Shown here in pieces: positions 1 to 9,612 of a stretch of 64,000 nt of DNA. The notes beneath the pieces are model-generated. The model was not told where the DNA came from and did no database searches. It worked only from the letters and a program-made list of their open reading frames with translations. Position 1 is the first letter of the stretch. The number at the start of each line of letters is the position of its first letter. A program made the translations under genes and the position numbers. The DNA comes from Pseudobacter ginsenosidimutans (GTDB lineage: Bacteria; Bacteroidota; Bacteroidia; Chitinophagales; Chitinophagaceae): positions 5,456,001-5,520,000 of the forward strand of contig NZ_CP042431.1 of assembly GCF_007970185.1 (NCBI RefSeq), given 5' to 3'.

Positions 1-1
1 C

Positions 2-643
2 CGTTTCGGGAAGGCCCGCGAATTCAGGAATGTGATGGTGATCAATATGGGGTGGGGCATCGGTTTGGGCATGATCATAAACGGACAACTCTATCGCGGC
101 GATGATGGTTTCGCCGGCGAGTTCAGTCATATCCCTATCTCTGAAAAAGGATCACTGTGTTATTGTGGCAAACAGGGATGTCTTGAATCCGAAGCATCAC
201 TGTTAGCAGTAGCCGATAAAGCATTGCAGGGCATCAGTAAGGGAAGGCTCAGCAGGCTGGCTTTTCTGACTGACCAGAATCAGCTGGTGATCGGCAATGC
301 GTTGATGGACCTGGCCAATCAGGGTGATCAATACGCCATCGAGCTCTTCATGGAAGCGGCTTACAAGATCGGAAGAGGCTTATCTATTCTTATTCATATC
401 AATAATCCCAAAGCCATTGTGCTCAGCGGACGTGGCGCCAAAGTGGGCAAGCTGGTGACCGCGCCGATACAACAGGCCATTACCAGTTACTGCATCCCAA
501 GACTGGCCAATAATACTGAATTGCTGATCTCCGATTTCGGTTATGAAGCCGAACTGATCGGTGCCGCCATCCTGGTAATGGAGCATTTCTCTCCCAATAT
601 ATTTGCAACATCTGCAAATTCTGTCCGCAAAATCGGCAAATAA
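2..643 (+). CDS. ROK family protein (5' end outside window)
   Basis: The reading frame is open from base 2, so the N-terminus lies before the window; 213 residues are visible. The family includes sugar kinases and NagC/XylR-type repressors. The ROK signature with its zinc-binding cysteines is clear (CYCGKQGCLE), preceded by a GWGIGLG glycine motif and GFAGEFSH. A later VLSGRGAK segment fits the C-terminal ROK fold. Because the N-terminus is missing I cannot tell a repressor (which would carry a winged helix) from a kinase. It ends 207 bases before a SusC/SusD pair in the same direction, so a role as sugar-responsive regulator of that pair is a reasonable inference. The GTG at 32 is internal to the domain and not a likely start. 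Confidence 0.88.
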   Translation, partial: RFGKAREFRNVMVINMGWGIGLGMIINGQLYRGDDGFAGEFSHIPISEKGSLCYCGKQGCLESEASLLAVADKALQGISKGRLSRLAFLTDQNQLVIGNALMDLANQGDQYAIELFMEAAYKIGRGLSILIHINNPKAIVLSGRGAKVGKLVTAPIQQAITSYCIPRLANNTELLISDFGYEAELIGAAILVMEHFSPNIFATSANSVRKIGK

Positions 644-849
644 ATGCCTGATCCTCAATCGTAATTCACTGATTTTCTGTGAATCGGCATATCATTTATC
701 AAAAAGTGCGTAAAACTTTGTAAGAATTTTAAAAAGTTGCGGGTCTTTTTTATAGATTTATGTTGAAGGAAATGATGACCCTTCGTGACATGGTTTTGTG
801 ACTGTATGACCTTATCATCAACGATTGAACAACCAAAACCTAACATACC

Positions 850-3800
850 ATGCACAAATTGCTAATGCTAGTGCCAATGGCATTGCTATCCATGTATTCC
901 TGGGCGCAGGTGAAAGTGGAGGGCAGTGTCACGGATGCTGCCGATGGGCAGCCGCTTTCCGGGGCCACCGTCCTGATCAAGGGCAAAACAGGTGGCGCCA
1001 GCACCAACTCCGCTGGAAAATTTTCAATTACAGTTCCGAACGACAATGCGATCCTCGTTTTCTCTTCTCTCGGCTTCGTTACCAAAGAAGTACCGGTGAA
1101 AGGGCAGGCAACTTTCAACATCACGCTGAGCAGGGAAGAGTCTGAACTGCGTTCCGTGGTGGTGACCGCATTGAACATCAAGAGACAAAAAGGTGCACTC
1201 GGTTATGCTGTGGCGGAAGCTACAGCCAAAGACATTGCTGGTTTTGGTGAAACCAATGCCATGCAATCACTGGCAGGTAAACTCGCTGGGGTATCCATCA
1301 CCGGTACTACGGCAGGTCCTACAGGATCTTCGCGTATCACTATCCGTGGTGTACGCGAATTACTGGGCAATAACCAGCCACTCTACGTGATAGATGGTGT
1401 GCCGGCAGTGAATGGCAATATCGGCAGCGCCGATCAGAATGGAGGCTTTGACCTCGGCGACGGTCTGTCTGATCTCAACCCCAATGATGTGGAATCCATC
1501 ACCGTTCTCAAAGGCGCCTCCGCAGCTGTATTGTATGGAAGCCGTGCCCTGAACGGCGTTGTGCTCATCACTACCAAGAGCGGCAGAGGAAGAAAAGGAT
1601 TGGGCGTGGAATTCAGCAGCAATATGACCATCGACCGCGTGAACACAAAACTGGATGAAGTTCAGAAATTGTACGGGCAGGGTAATAATGGACTTACTCC
1701 AAGAACTGTTGGTGATGCGCCGAATATCGTAGATAGCTGGGGGCCGCGTTATACTGAAGTGGACTCGATCCTGCAACGCGATGGAACAAAGAGACCTTAT
1801 AAATATCTTGAAGACAATATGAAGGGGTTCTTCCGTAATGGCGTTACCTGGATGAATACCGTTGCCGTTACCGGAGGAAACGAAAATGCCAATATGCGTT
1901 TCTCATACTCCAACATCAGCAATACAGATGTTAATCCGAAAGCTGGTTTCAGCCGGAATACATTTTCGCTTCGCGGGGAATTGAAAGTTACAGAAAAGCT
2001 TACTGTAGAAGCCAAGGGTAACCTCCTGCTGGAAGATGTGACCAACAGACCGGCACTTACGGATGATGTGAATAATATCGGTAATGGCCTGCTTTCCATT
2101 GCAGGCAACTTCGATCAGGCCTGGCTGAAAAACTACCAGAATGAGGATGGTAGTTATATCAATTACACGGGCAATCCCTATCGCGCAAATCCTTATTGGA
2201 CCATCAACAAAACCACCAATAACAGTGATAAGAAAAGGGTAGGTGGCGCTCTAACGGCGAAGTATCAGTTTAATGAAAAACTGAGCGCACAGGTGAGTGC
2301 GGGTACAGATTTTTATACTTTCAATTTCGAGAACTTCTACGACAAATACACTCCTTCCCGCGATGGCGGTGTTCTTCAGCTGAGAAGCATTTCCATGAAG
2401 GAAGAGAACTACCAGGCCATGATCAATTATGTTACGCCGCTCTTCGGTGATTTCAAACTGAATGCAATGGCGGGTGGCAACCTGATGCGGGCCAGGAACA
2501 CCAACCGTGAGATCACGGGGCAGGAAATAGTAGAGCCAGGCAAGAATATCATTGCCAACTTCAAATCCATCAGGGTGATCGATGCGCCTGCCGGTAATAC
2601 CAGCAGGGCTATTCATTCCGTATTCGGTAATGCTGAATTCAGCTGGAGAGACCAGGTCTTCGTTAATTTCCAGGCAAGGAACGACTGGTCTTCAACCCTG
2701 CCACCCAGCAACTGGTCTTATTTCTATCCATCACTCGATCTGAGCTGGGTAGTGTCAAAGAGCCTGGATCTTTCGAATACCCCTGTCAGTTATGCCAAGC
2801 TGCGTGCTTCTTTCGGTAAGGTGGGCAGCGATGCTATTCCGGGCAGCGCCGATTTTTATTATGCATTAACAGGGTTGACTTTCGACGGGAAGCCAATGGG
2901 TGAGATCCTTGGCACAACGGTACCCAATGATAATATCAAACCAACTTTCAAAGTATCGCAGGAACTGGGTGCTGAGATCGGATTCCTCAAAGACCGTCTC
3001 AGTGTTGATTTCACCTGGTACAATGAAGAAACTAAAGATGCTATCGTGATCCTGCCGATTGCATCTTCTTCAGGTTACAATGATGCGTTGCTGAATGCAG
3101 CCACGCTGAAAAACCAGGGTGTAGAGATCCTCGTAAGAGCAACGCCGGTTAAGCTGAGTGACTTCCGCTGGGATCTTTCTTTCAACTATGCACGGAACAG
3201 GAACAAGGTGGTTAAACTGGCCGAGGGACTGGAAACATTCACCATTGCCCAGGCCCGTTGGGCCGGCGCTACCATCACAGGTGATGTAGGTGAAAAATTC
3301 GGATCGATCTATGGCGTGGATTTTACGTATAACGATAAGGGAGAAATGATAATCGCCGGAGATGGCAAACCTGTGTATTCTTCAACACCCATGTTGCTCG
3401 GCAATACAACGCCTGACTGGACCGGTGGTATCACCAACAGTTTTACCTGGAGAGGTCTTGAACTGAGGGCTGTGATCGATATCAGGGTAGGCGGCGATCT
3501 GTTCTCCATGAGCAACCTCAATATGTATGGACAGGGCACAGCGCCAGCAACTTTACCAGGACGTGATGGATGGAATGAATACAGCCGTGAGATCCGTGCC
3601 TGGCAAGACGGCGGTAGCGTAGGCGCTGAGCCGACTCAGCAGAACCGCGGCTATATTGCGCCCGGAGCGAAAGATGATGGAACACCCAATGATGTGGCCA
3701 TCAGCCCTTCTGTTTATTGGAGATCCGTTTCTGAGACCACACCCAGGCCTTTCATCTATGACGGAGGTTTTGTAAAGCTTCGTGATATCGGCCTCAACTA

Positions 3801-4005
3801 CACTTTGCCGAAATCCCTTTACAAAAGAGTTCCTGTGCAAAATATAACAGTGGGACTGATCGGGCGTAACCTTTGGATCATTTCAAAGAATACACCCAAT
3901 ATCGATCCTGAATCCAACTATAATAACGGTAATGGTCAGGGTTTTGAATATGGTTCATTGCCGGGCAGAAAACGTTACGGATTCAATGTGCTGATCAAAC
4001 TCTAA
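850..4005 (+). CDS. SusC/RagA-family TonB-linked outer membrane transporter
   Basis: 1051 residues. This is an outer-membrane beta-barrel that imports a glycan or other large nutrient together with its SusD lipoprotein, driven by TonB. A signal peptide ends near residue 20 (MYSWAQ), followed by a carboxypeptidase-regulatory-like domain (about 22-105), a plug domain (about 110-240, with YVIDGVP and VLYGSRALNGVVLITTKSG) and a long barrel ending in RKRYGFNVLIKL, whose terminal aromatic/hydrophobic pattern suits outer-membrane insertion. There is no N-terminal STN domain and no sigma/FecR pair nearby, unlike the second SusC in this window, so regulation is probably by another route, perhaps the ROK protein upstream. 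SusD follows 19 bases later. The substrate cannot be read from sequence. Confidence 0.96.
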   Translation: MHKLLMLVPMALLSMYSWAQVKVEGSVTDAADGQPLSGATVLIKGKTGGASTNSAGKFSITVPNDNAILVFSSLGFVTKEVPVKGQATFNITLSREESELRSVVVTALNIKRQKGALGYAVAEATAKDIAGFGETNAMQSLAGKLAGVSITGTTAGPTGSSRITIRGVRELLGNNQPLYVIDGVPAVNGNIGSADQNGGFDLGDGLSDLNPNDVESITVLKGASAAVLYGSRALNGVVLITTKSGRGRKGLGVEFSSNMTIDRVNTKLDEVQKLYGQGNNGLTPRTVGDAPNIVDSWGPRYTEVDSILQRDGTKRPYKYLEDNMKGFFRNGVTWMNTVAVTGGNENANMRFSYSNISNTDVNPKAGFSRNTFSLRGELKVTEKLTVEAKGNLLLEDVTNRPALTDDVNNIGNGLLSIAGNFDQAWLKNYQNEDGSYINYTGNPYRANPYWTINKTTNNSDKKRVGGALTAKYQFNEKLSAQVSAGTDFYTFNFENFYDKYTPSRDGGVLQLRSISMKEENYQAMINYVTPLFGDFKLNAMAGGNLMRARNTNREITGQEIVEPGKNIIANFKSIRVIDAPAGNTSRAIHSVFGNAEFSWRDQVFVNFQARNDWSSTLPPSNWSYFYPSLDLSWVVSKSLDLSNTPVSYAKLRASFGKVGSDAIPGSADFYYALTGLTFDGKPMGEILGTTVPNDNIKPTFKVSQELGAEIGFLKDRLSVDFTWYNEETKDAIVILPIASSSGYNDALLNAATLKNQGVEILVRATPVKLSDFRWDLSFNYARNRNKVVKLAEGLETFTIAQARWAGATITGDVGEKFGSIYGVDFTYNDKGEMIIAGDGKPVYSSTPMLLGNTTPDWTGGITNSFTWRGLELRAVIDIRVGGDLFSMSNLNMYGQGTAPATLPGRDGWNEYSREIRAWQDGGSVGAEPTQQNRGYIAPGAKDDGTPNDVAISPSVYWRSVSETTPRPFIYDGGFVKLRDIGLNYTLPKSLYKRVPVQNITVGLIGRNLWIISKNTPNIDPESNYNNGNGQGFEYGSLPGRKRYGFNVLIKL

Positions 4006-4024
4006 CCTTTAAAAGTCTGAAAAA

Positions 4025-5626
4025 ATGAAATGCATTCAATATATAACCCTTGCCGGATGTATACTCGCCATTCAGGCCTGTACAAGGGGATTCGAAGATC
4101 TGAACGTGAACAAAGCCGGCTACACGCAGTTGGATGGGCAATACCAGCTTACAAAAGTGCAGGCTGATATGAGTGGAGACAGGGAAGATGTATGGAGATA
4201 TGATCTCGGTATTGCCTCTCCACTTATTCAACATCTTGGCGGTTCCTGGTGGACGCAGCATGGAGGCATGTACCAGATAGCCGACAAGACCCATTGGTAC
4301 AGTCACTGGGAAACTACTTATCCCCGCGAATTGAAAAACCTGCAGGACATGATCGAGAAAACTGCCGGTGATCCTAAACAAGTGAACCTGCATGCAGTGG
4401 CGAGGATCGTAAAAGTGATGGTGTTCTCCAAAATAACAGACTTGTATGGAGATGTGCCCTATACAGATGCGATGCAGGGTTACCCCATCAGGAACTTCCT
4501 GCCCAAATACGATAAGCAGGAAGATATTTACAAAGACTTTTTCAAGGAGCTGGATGAGGCATTCAAAGAACTTGATGTGAATGGACCAGTCATCAATGGT
4601 GATCTCTGGTTCAATGGCAATGTGACCAAATGGAAAAAACTCGCCAACTCCATGAGAATGCGCCTCGGCTTCCGCCTCACCAGACGTGATCTTGCTGAAG
4701 CGAAAAAACAGGTAGAAGCTGCTATCGCAGGTGGTGTAATGACAGATATGGCAGATATCTGCATGACCCGTCACGAAGCATTTTCCTGGGTGTCCGGATC
4801 AGGTGATAGTCGTGGTAACGGCCGCTCACAGGTATTCAAAGCCTCTCCAAGATCTGAAGGCTTCCGACTGGTAAGAACCCTGGTGGATACACTGGTGAAA
4901 TACCAGGATCCCAGGCTCTACATATATGGCGGAACTTATTTCGGCAACAAGATCATAGGTGATCCTACTTTGATGGACATCAGTGGACTGATGCCTGCAA
5001 TCGGTACATCACCCGGCGCTATGGCCTGGAATGAATGGGGAGATTATGGTACTGTGAATTTACCTGGTGGAGGATCCATCTGGGTTGGCCAGGACGACAG
5101 GTTCATGCAACCCAGCAAATATGTTTCCGCACTCAATGCACCTTTCTTCCATGTAACGCCTGCCGAAGTGGAATTCCTGCTGGCAGAAGCTGCCCTCAGG
5201 GGATGGGGTGGAATTACCGATGCCGAAGGACATTTCAAAAAAGGATTACAATTCGCCTGCGAAGCTGCTCAGTTCTATCCGGGTGTGCCGGCGATGGGGC
5301 AGGCAGCTATCGACAATTTCAAAAGTAAATTCGATCCATTCCCCACGATTTATGATTCTGCCATGAACAGGATCCACACGCAGATGTGGGTGAATTTCTT
5401 CCTCAATGGAACTGAAGCTTATGCCAACTGGCGCAGGACCGGACTCCCTGACCTGAAGAGATTCAAAGGCGTTGACTGGTATGCTCCCGGAGCTGATACC
5501 ATTCCACGCAGGTTCTTCTATCCGGAATCAGAATTTCTGCAGAATCCGAAGAACTACCAGGAAGCCATCGGCAGGATGGACAATAAAAATGATATGATGA
5601 CGCCCGTATGGTGGGATAAACAATAG
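4025..5626 (+). CDS. SusD/RagB-family nutrient-binding lipoprotein
   Basis: 533 residues. It is the surface lipoprotein that caps the SusC barrel and binds substrate. It begins with a lipoprotein signal (lipobox AIQAC, Cys19) and has the mostly helical SusD fold; the segments KVMVFSKITDLYGDVPYTDA and TPAEVEFLLAEAALRGW are typical of the SusD-like_2 branch, which resembles peptide/unknown-substrate SusDs more than starch SusD. The start is the only ATG that gives the signal peptide, 19 bases after the susC stop, so the two form an operon. Confidence 0.95.
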   Translation: MKCIQYITLAGCILAIQACTRGFEDLNVNKAGYTQLDGQYQLTKVQADMSGDREDVWRYDLGIASPLIQHLGGSWWTQHGGMYQIADKTHWYSHWETTYPRELKNLQDMIEKTAGDPKQVNLHAVARIVKVMVFSKITDLYGDVPYTDAMQGYPIRNFLPKYDKQEDIYKDFFKELDEAFKELDVNGPVINGDLWFNGNVTKWKKLANSMRMRLGFRLTRRDLAEAKKQVEAAIAGGVMTDMADICMTRHEAFSWVSGSGDSRGNGRSQVFKASPRSEGFRLVRTLVDTLVKYQDPRLYIYGGTYFGNKIIGDPTLMDISGLMPAIGTSPGAMAWNEWGDYGTVNLPGGGSIWVGQDDRFMQPSKYVSALNAPFFHVTPAEVEFLLAEAALRGWGGITDAEGHFKKGLQFACEAAQFYPGVPAMGQAAIDNFKSKFDPFPTIYDSAMNRIHTQMWVNFFLNGTEAYANWRRTGLPDLKRFKGVDWYAPGADTIPRRFFYPESEFLQNPKNYQEAIGRMDNKNDMMTPVWWDKQ

Positions 5627-5649
5627 TTGCTTCAAAAAACAATAAGTGC

Positions 5650-5669
5650 CGGCGGATGCAGATCCGCCG
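5650..5669. terminator. 8-bp hairpin between susD and the sulfotransferase-like gene
   Basis: A perfect inverted repeat CGGCGGAT / ATCCGCCG with a 4-base loop (GCAG) sits 23 bases after the susD stop and 22 bases before the ATG at 5692. There is no strong T-run after it, so it may only reduce read-through or protect the susCD mRNA 3' end instead of ending transcription fully. It also argues against using the ATG at 5656, which lies inside the stem. Confidence 0.45.
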
Positions 5670-5691
5670 CACTTCATTTTATCTATGTGAT

Positions 5692-7026
5692 ATGAAACAA
5701 TGGCTTTTCATCATTTGTACCATCAGCCTCTTTGCCTGCAAAAAGAACGGGGGTGAGGTTGCCATCAGTAAGCTCGTTGTTTTGAACGACTCAGCATCCG
5801 CGCTCAGCGCAAGGATAAAATTTACGCTCAACCGCCTGACAGACGCCAGTATCAGCATAACAGATCAAAGCACCGGAGAAACGAAACGTACAGCCATTTC
5901 GAAAGAAAAGATCAATCACAATATCACTGTTACACAACTCAAAGAGAATACTACTTACAGTTTTCGTGTACACGTTCCCGTAGGTGGCGCCGGTGATGAA
6001 TGGAGCAGTGTTGAACAAAGTTTTACCACGGCCAGGATCCCTGCATTTGTGAAAGCATTCTATGATCCGGCTGTCAATACATTGAATGAATCTGAAGGCA
6101 GTCATTTTCTTTTCAATAACAGGGGAACGCCCAGGGGCTGCATTTACATGATCGATCACAAAGGCAGGATGGTCTGGTACCGTACCACAAAAAATCCTTT
6201 GAAAGTGGTGAGGCTCACAAATAAGAACACCCTGCTTTGCCTGGAAGACGAAAACAATACTCCTTATGGCGATGGCAATGTGATCATGGAGCTTAGTCTG
6301 GGTGGCGACACATTATTCTATGTGAAACAAAACACGAAGGATTTCACCAGGTCTGCTCACCATGATCTCTGCCGCAATCACCGCGGTAATATCGTGGCAG
6401 TTACCAATGTAATAAAATCCGGCGGCAGCATACCGGGCGATGGGCTCCTGGAACTTGATCGCAATGGAAAGAAAGTATGGGAGTGGACAACCTTCGATTC
6501 ACCCGATGCAGCGGAGACCGGTATCCACAACCAGCCCTGGATCAATTCTGTGGTGCAGGATTCTGACAACAATTACATCGTGTCGCTCCGTTCATTCTCG
6601 CAGGTCTGGAAGATCAGGGCATCAGATGGCGTTATCATGTGGAAGCTTGGCAAAGGAGGAAATGTGGAGATGAATGCAGCTGATGAATTCATGTTCCAGC
6701 ATTATGCTCACCGGAATCCGGCAGGGGACCTGATGTTGTTCGATAATGGCAGTGCGGAGCGGCCACTGAGCAGGCTGATGAGTTTCTCCATCGATGAACA
6801 ACAGAAAAAGGCAACTACTAAAATAAAAACAGTTTTGCCATCTTCTCTTTATTCAAATATCATGGGCAGTTCCATGCTATTGCCTGATCAAAATTTACTT
6901 ACGGCCAGTTCCACCAATAGTAAGTTTGTGAAGACCGATGCAGCAGGCACTGTGCTCTGGAGCATCAAGGTAGCAGAGCCTTTTTATCGCGCTGAATTCG
7001 TTGGCAACCCTTTCGCTAATCTATAA
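5692..7026 (+). CDS. Arylsulfotransferase (ASST)-family lipoprotein
   Basis: 444 residues from the chosen ATG. That start gives a good lipoprotein signal (MKQWLFIICTISLFAC); an ATG 36 bases upstream would bury it. The N-terminal part (about 25-115) looks like a fibronectin/Ig-type domain. The rest is a beta-propeller typical of arylsulfotransferases, with repeated blocks such as CIYMIDHKGRMVWYR, GLLELDRNGKKVWEW and VIMWKLGKGG, and histidines in SAHHDLCRNHRGN and FMFQHYAHRN in the places where this family keeps active-site histidines. Known members move sulfate between phenols without PAPS; many Bacteroidota members are uncharacterised. Its position after susC/susD suggests it acts on the imported compound at the cell envelope. 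The family call is firmer than the activity. Confidence 0.8.
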   Translation: MKQWLFIICTISLFACKKNGGEVAISKLVVLNDSASALSARIKFTLNRLTDASISITDQSTGETKRTAISKEKINHNITVTQLKENTTYSFRVHVPVGGAGDEWSSVEQSFTTARIPAFVKAFYDPAVNTLNESEGSHFLFNNRGTPRGCIYMIDHKGRMVWYRTTKNPLKVVRLTNKNTLLCLEDENNTPYGDGNVIMELSLGGDTLFYVKQNTKDFTRSAHHDLCRNHRGNIVAVTNVIKSGGSIPGDGLLELDRNGKKVWEWTTFDSPDAAETGIHNQPWINSVVQDSDNNYIVSLRSFSQVWKIRASDGVIMWKLGKGGNVEMNAADEFMFQHYAHRNPAGDLMLFDNGSAERPLSRLMSFSIDEQQKKATTKIKTVLPSSLYSNIMGSSMLLPDQNLLTASSTNSKFVKTDAAGTVLWSIKVAEPFYRAEFVGNPFANL

Positions 7027-7032
7027 AAAAAA

Positions 7033-7056
7033 CAGCCTCCGGATTTCCGGAGACTG
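7033..7056 (-). terminator. Rho-independent terminator for the TPR gene
   Basis: An inverted repeat with core CTCCGG/CCGGAG and outer CAG/CTG pairs is followed, in the minus direction, by eight T residues (the A-run at 7025-7032). It lies about 50 bases after the stop of the minus-strand TPR gene and overlaps the very end of the convergent plus-strand unit. Confidence 0.75.
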
Positions 7057-7106
7057 CCTGGTGCTTACACCCCTGTTTTTCGATGGAATGACAATTCAAT
7101 AAAAAA

Positions 7107-8732
7107 TTATTTTCCGCCGGGTGTAGGTTGTTTTGATCCAACATTTTTTTCCAGTACGGAAATATATCGTTGAGCGTCTTTGTTATCGGGATCGATAGCC
7201 AGGATTTTCTGGAGGTAAGTGATTGCTTCCGGGAAGTCCTTTTCTTTATTGGTTTCATAAGCCGCTACATAACCATATGCTTCGATCAGCCATTTTTTAT
7301 TGGTGGCATTGCTGGTATCTTTTTCCAGGATAGCGATCAGGTTATGATAATGGGGGATGGCAGTACCTGCTTCCATGGTGGAATCGTGCATGGAGTTGGC
7401 GCGCGCACGCCAGTAGTAACCGAATGCCTGCTCCGGATATTTGGCGATATAAGAACCAAACACCGTATCGGCCTGAATATATTCTTCCGCTCTGAAATGC
7501 GCCAGGCCCCAGTTGAAGAGGTCCAGGTTGGTGGCCTGATCATTGCCGGTATAGAACCTGCCTGAGTATTTCGCTTCGAGGCTATAGTTCTTCAGTTTCT
7601 TGCTGATGTCTGTGAGTTTCTTATAATAAGCGTAAGCAGCAGTGCTGTCTGTCTGACGTTCGGCAGCTTTCTCGTAATAGGCGATGGCGCTGTCTTCCAT
7701 GCCGGCCTGTGTGCCGTACAGCTCGGCCATCGTTTCAAAATCCTTCGCTACATAATTGCTGTCGTGACCCGTTGCGAAATACTGTTTCATGGTAGACATG
7801 GCAGTAGCAGTATCGCTGAGGCCGAGATAGCTATAAGCAAGGAGTTTGTACAGTCTCGCATTGTTGGGAGAAGTAGCGATGAGTGTTTTTGCTTTTTCGA
7901 TAGCCGGCTCATAATTCTTTGTGAGGTAGAGCAGGTCTGTGAGCTGGTATTCATTATCATCGCTGGGATCGCTGTGGCGTTTGTATTTGAGGAAATAGCT
8001 CATAGCCTCTGGCAGATCGCGGTAATAATAATGATAGTAAAGTTCGTAGTAAGCGGGCGCGTACAATGAATCTGCAGCGATGGCTTTATCGAAATATTCT
8101 ACGTAGAGCTGGTCGTTCTTCTGGGCAACGAAGATCTTGCCCAGTTGATAGAGTGCAGCTGCACAATCCTTGTTCTTGTTCAGCGCTTCGGAGTAGGCTT
8201 TGTAAGCGGCGGTACCGTCGCCGATCCTGCGCCATGCATCACCCTGCAATGCGGAGAGCTCAGCATCTTTCTTTTCGCGCTTGATGGCTTTATCCAGCAC
8301 TGCGAGTGCAAACTGGGGGTCGCCGTTCTTTGCGTCCAGGTGGGCATTGGCTACACCGGCCAGTACGTTTGCATCTTTTTCTTTAGTAGCTTCCATGGCG
8401 TGGTTGAAGAGAGCAGCGGCGCTGTCTTTCTTATCTTCCTTCAGCAGCAGGGCTCCGTAAGCCACTTCGAACATGGGTTGGTTACGAACCTCAGCAGGTG
8501 CTGCATTGAGCTCCTGGCGAAGGGCAGCAGCGTTGTCGTTTCCCGGAAAGGTCTGGGAGAGCAGATACCAGTTACCCGCATTGTTGGGGTCGGCTTTCAG
8601 GGATGCGTGTAAAACCTCGCGGGCGCTGGTATAGCGCTGATGGTAAATGAGATTCTTTGCATCTGGTTGTTCCTGTGCAAAGCTGCTGGTGGCGCCGCAG
8701 ATCAGCGCAATAGCTGTAACAGTTTTTTTCAT
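7107..8732 (-). CDS. Secreted tetratricopeptide-repeat protein
   Basis: 541 residues with a cleavable signal peptide (cut after FAQ, about residue 19), then TPR helices through most of the protein; recognisable units include AAYKAYSEALNKNKDCAAAL, DKAIAADSLYAPAYYELYYH and AITYLQKILAIDPDNKDAQR. No catalytic domain is visible. Such proteins usually act as periplasmic scaffolds or assembly factors. It is a single-gene unit, divergent from the response regulator at 8917 and with its own terminator. The binding partner is unknown. Confidence 0.85.
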   Translation of the reverse strand: MKKTVTAIALICGATSSFAQEQPDAKNLIYHQRYTSAREVLHASLKADPNNAGNWYLLSQTFPGNDNAAALRQELNAAPAEVRNQPMFEVAYGALLLKEDKKDSAAALFNHAMEATKEKDANVLAGVANAHLDAKNGDPQFALAVLDKAIKREKKDAELSALQGDAWRRIGDGTAAYKAYSEALNKNKDCAAALYQLGKIFVAQKNDQLYVEYFDKAIAADSLYAPAYYELYYHYYYRDLPEAMSYFLKYKRHSDPSDDNEYQLTDLLYLTKNYEPAIEKAKTLIATSPNNARLYKLLAYSYLGLSDTATAMSTMKQYFATGHDSNYVAKDFETMAELYGTQAGMEDSAIAYYEKAAERQTDSTAAYAYYKKLTDISKKLKNYSLEAKYSGRFYTGNDQATNLDLFNWGLAHFRAEEYIQADTVFGSYIAKYPEQAFGYYWRARANSMHDSTMEAGTAIPHYHNLIAILEKDTSNATNKKWLIEAYGYVAAYETNKEKDFPEAITYLQKILAIDPDNKDAQRYISVLEKNVGSKQPTPGGK

Positions 8733-8904
8733 TTAAGCACTTTTATTGTCCCTTCAGCAGGGCTGAATGGGGGATGACTACTAAATTCAGAGAACGCTAA
8801 AATTAAAAATCTCAATTCAGTGTTGAATTAATATAGGATTAGAATGATATTAGAATTGCCGCTTACCCGTTCTGCGGACCGTCTATAGGTTATTTTTAAG
8901 CATG

Positions 8905-8912
8905 TAACTTTG
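8905..8912 (+). promoter_or_regulatory. Bacteroidota -7 box (TAACTTTG) at the response regulator
   Basis: The box matches TAnnTTTG exactly and ends only 4 bases before the ATG at 8917, so the expected transcription start falls on or beside the start codon, which would give a leaderless message. No clear -33 TTG is present at normal spacing. Confidence 0.4.
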
Positions 8913-8916
8913 TACA

Positions 8917-9612
8917 ATGGAGGAAAGGAAAATATTGATTGTGGAAGATGAGAAAAAGATCGCGGACACACTGAAGATCGGTCTCATCGAAAACGGCTAT
9001 CACGCTGAAGTGGCTTATGACGGAAAGATCGGGGAAAGGCTGTTTTTTCAACACGATTTCAACCTGGTAATACTGGATATCAACCTGCCCGGTATCAATG
9101 GATACGAGCTTTGCCGGATCATCCGCGCCCACCATCCCGGCATCCCCGTGATCATGCTCACCAGTCTCAGCAGGCTGACGGATAAGGTAGAGGGCTATAA
9201 TGCCGGAGCTGACGATTACCTGGTGAAGCCTTTCGAATTCAAGGAACTGCTGCTGAAGATACAGGTTTTGCTAAAAAGAACCATGTACCAGCAGATACCT
9301 GTTGGAAACCTGCTCCGGGCAGGCGACCTGGAAATGAACCTCGACAATAAGGAAGTCCGCCGCGGCGAACGCAGGATCAATCTCACCGCCAAAGAATTCC
9401 AGCTGCTGGAGTTCCTTTTGCGTAACAAGAACAGGGTGGTGAGCCGTGCCGATATTTCCATCAATGTCTGGGATATCGATTTCGATACAAATACAAATAT
9501 CATCGACGTATACATCAGCTATCTCCGGAACAAGATCGATAAGGAACACAATCACAAGCTCATTCAAACACAGATCGGAATGGGGTATATCTTAAAAACG
9601 ACTGAACGATGA
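8917..9612 (+). CDS. OmpR/PhoB-family response regulator
   Basis: 231 residues. Receiver domain 1-120 with the acidic pocket (Glu10-Asp11), phospho-acceptor Asp54 in LVILDINLPG and the conserved Lys in YLVKPFEF. DNA-binding winged helix about 135-228 with LTAKEFQLLEFLLRNKNRVV and the C-terminal QTQIGMGYIL hairpin. It binds DNA when phosphorylated by the kinase encoded immediately downstream; the two genes overlap by 4 bases (ATGA), which implies translational coupling. Target genes are not shown by the sequence; ftsE follows on the same strand after the kinase. Confidence 0.95.
   Translation: MEERKILIVEDEKKIADTLKIGLIENGYHAEVAYDGKIGERLFFQHDFNLVILDINLPGINGYELCRIIRAHHPGIPVIMLTSLSRLTDKVEGYNAGADDYLVKPFEFKELLLKIQVLLKRTMYQQIPVGNLLRAGDLEMNLDNKEVRRGERRINLTAKEFQLLEFLLRNKNRVVSRADISINVWDIDFDTNTNIIDVYISYLRNKIDKEHNHKLIQTQIGMGYILKTTER

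Noticed and set aside
753-760. TAGATTTA as a -7 box for the first susC
   Set aside because: The nearest TTG is only 13 bases upstream and the box has a mismatch in the last base, so it is too weak to list.
5656-5691. ATG at 5656 as start of the sulfotransferase-like gene
   Set aside because: It lies in a hairpin and adds residues before the lipoprotein signal, so the ATG at 5692 is better.
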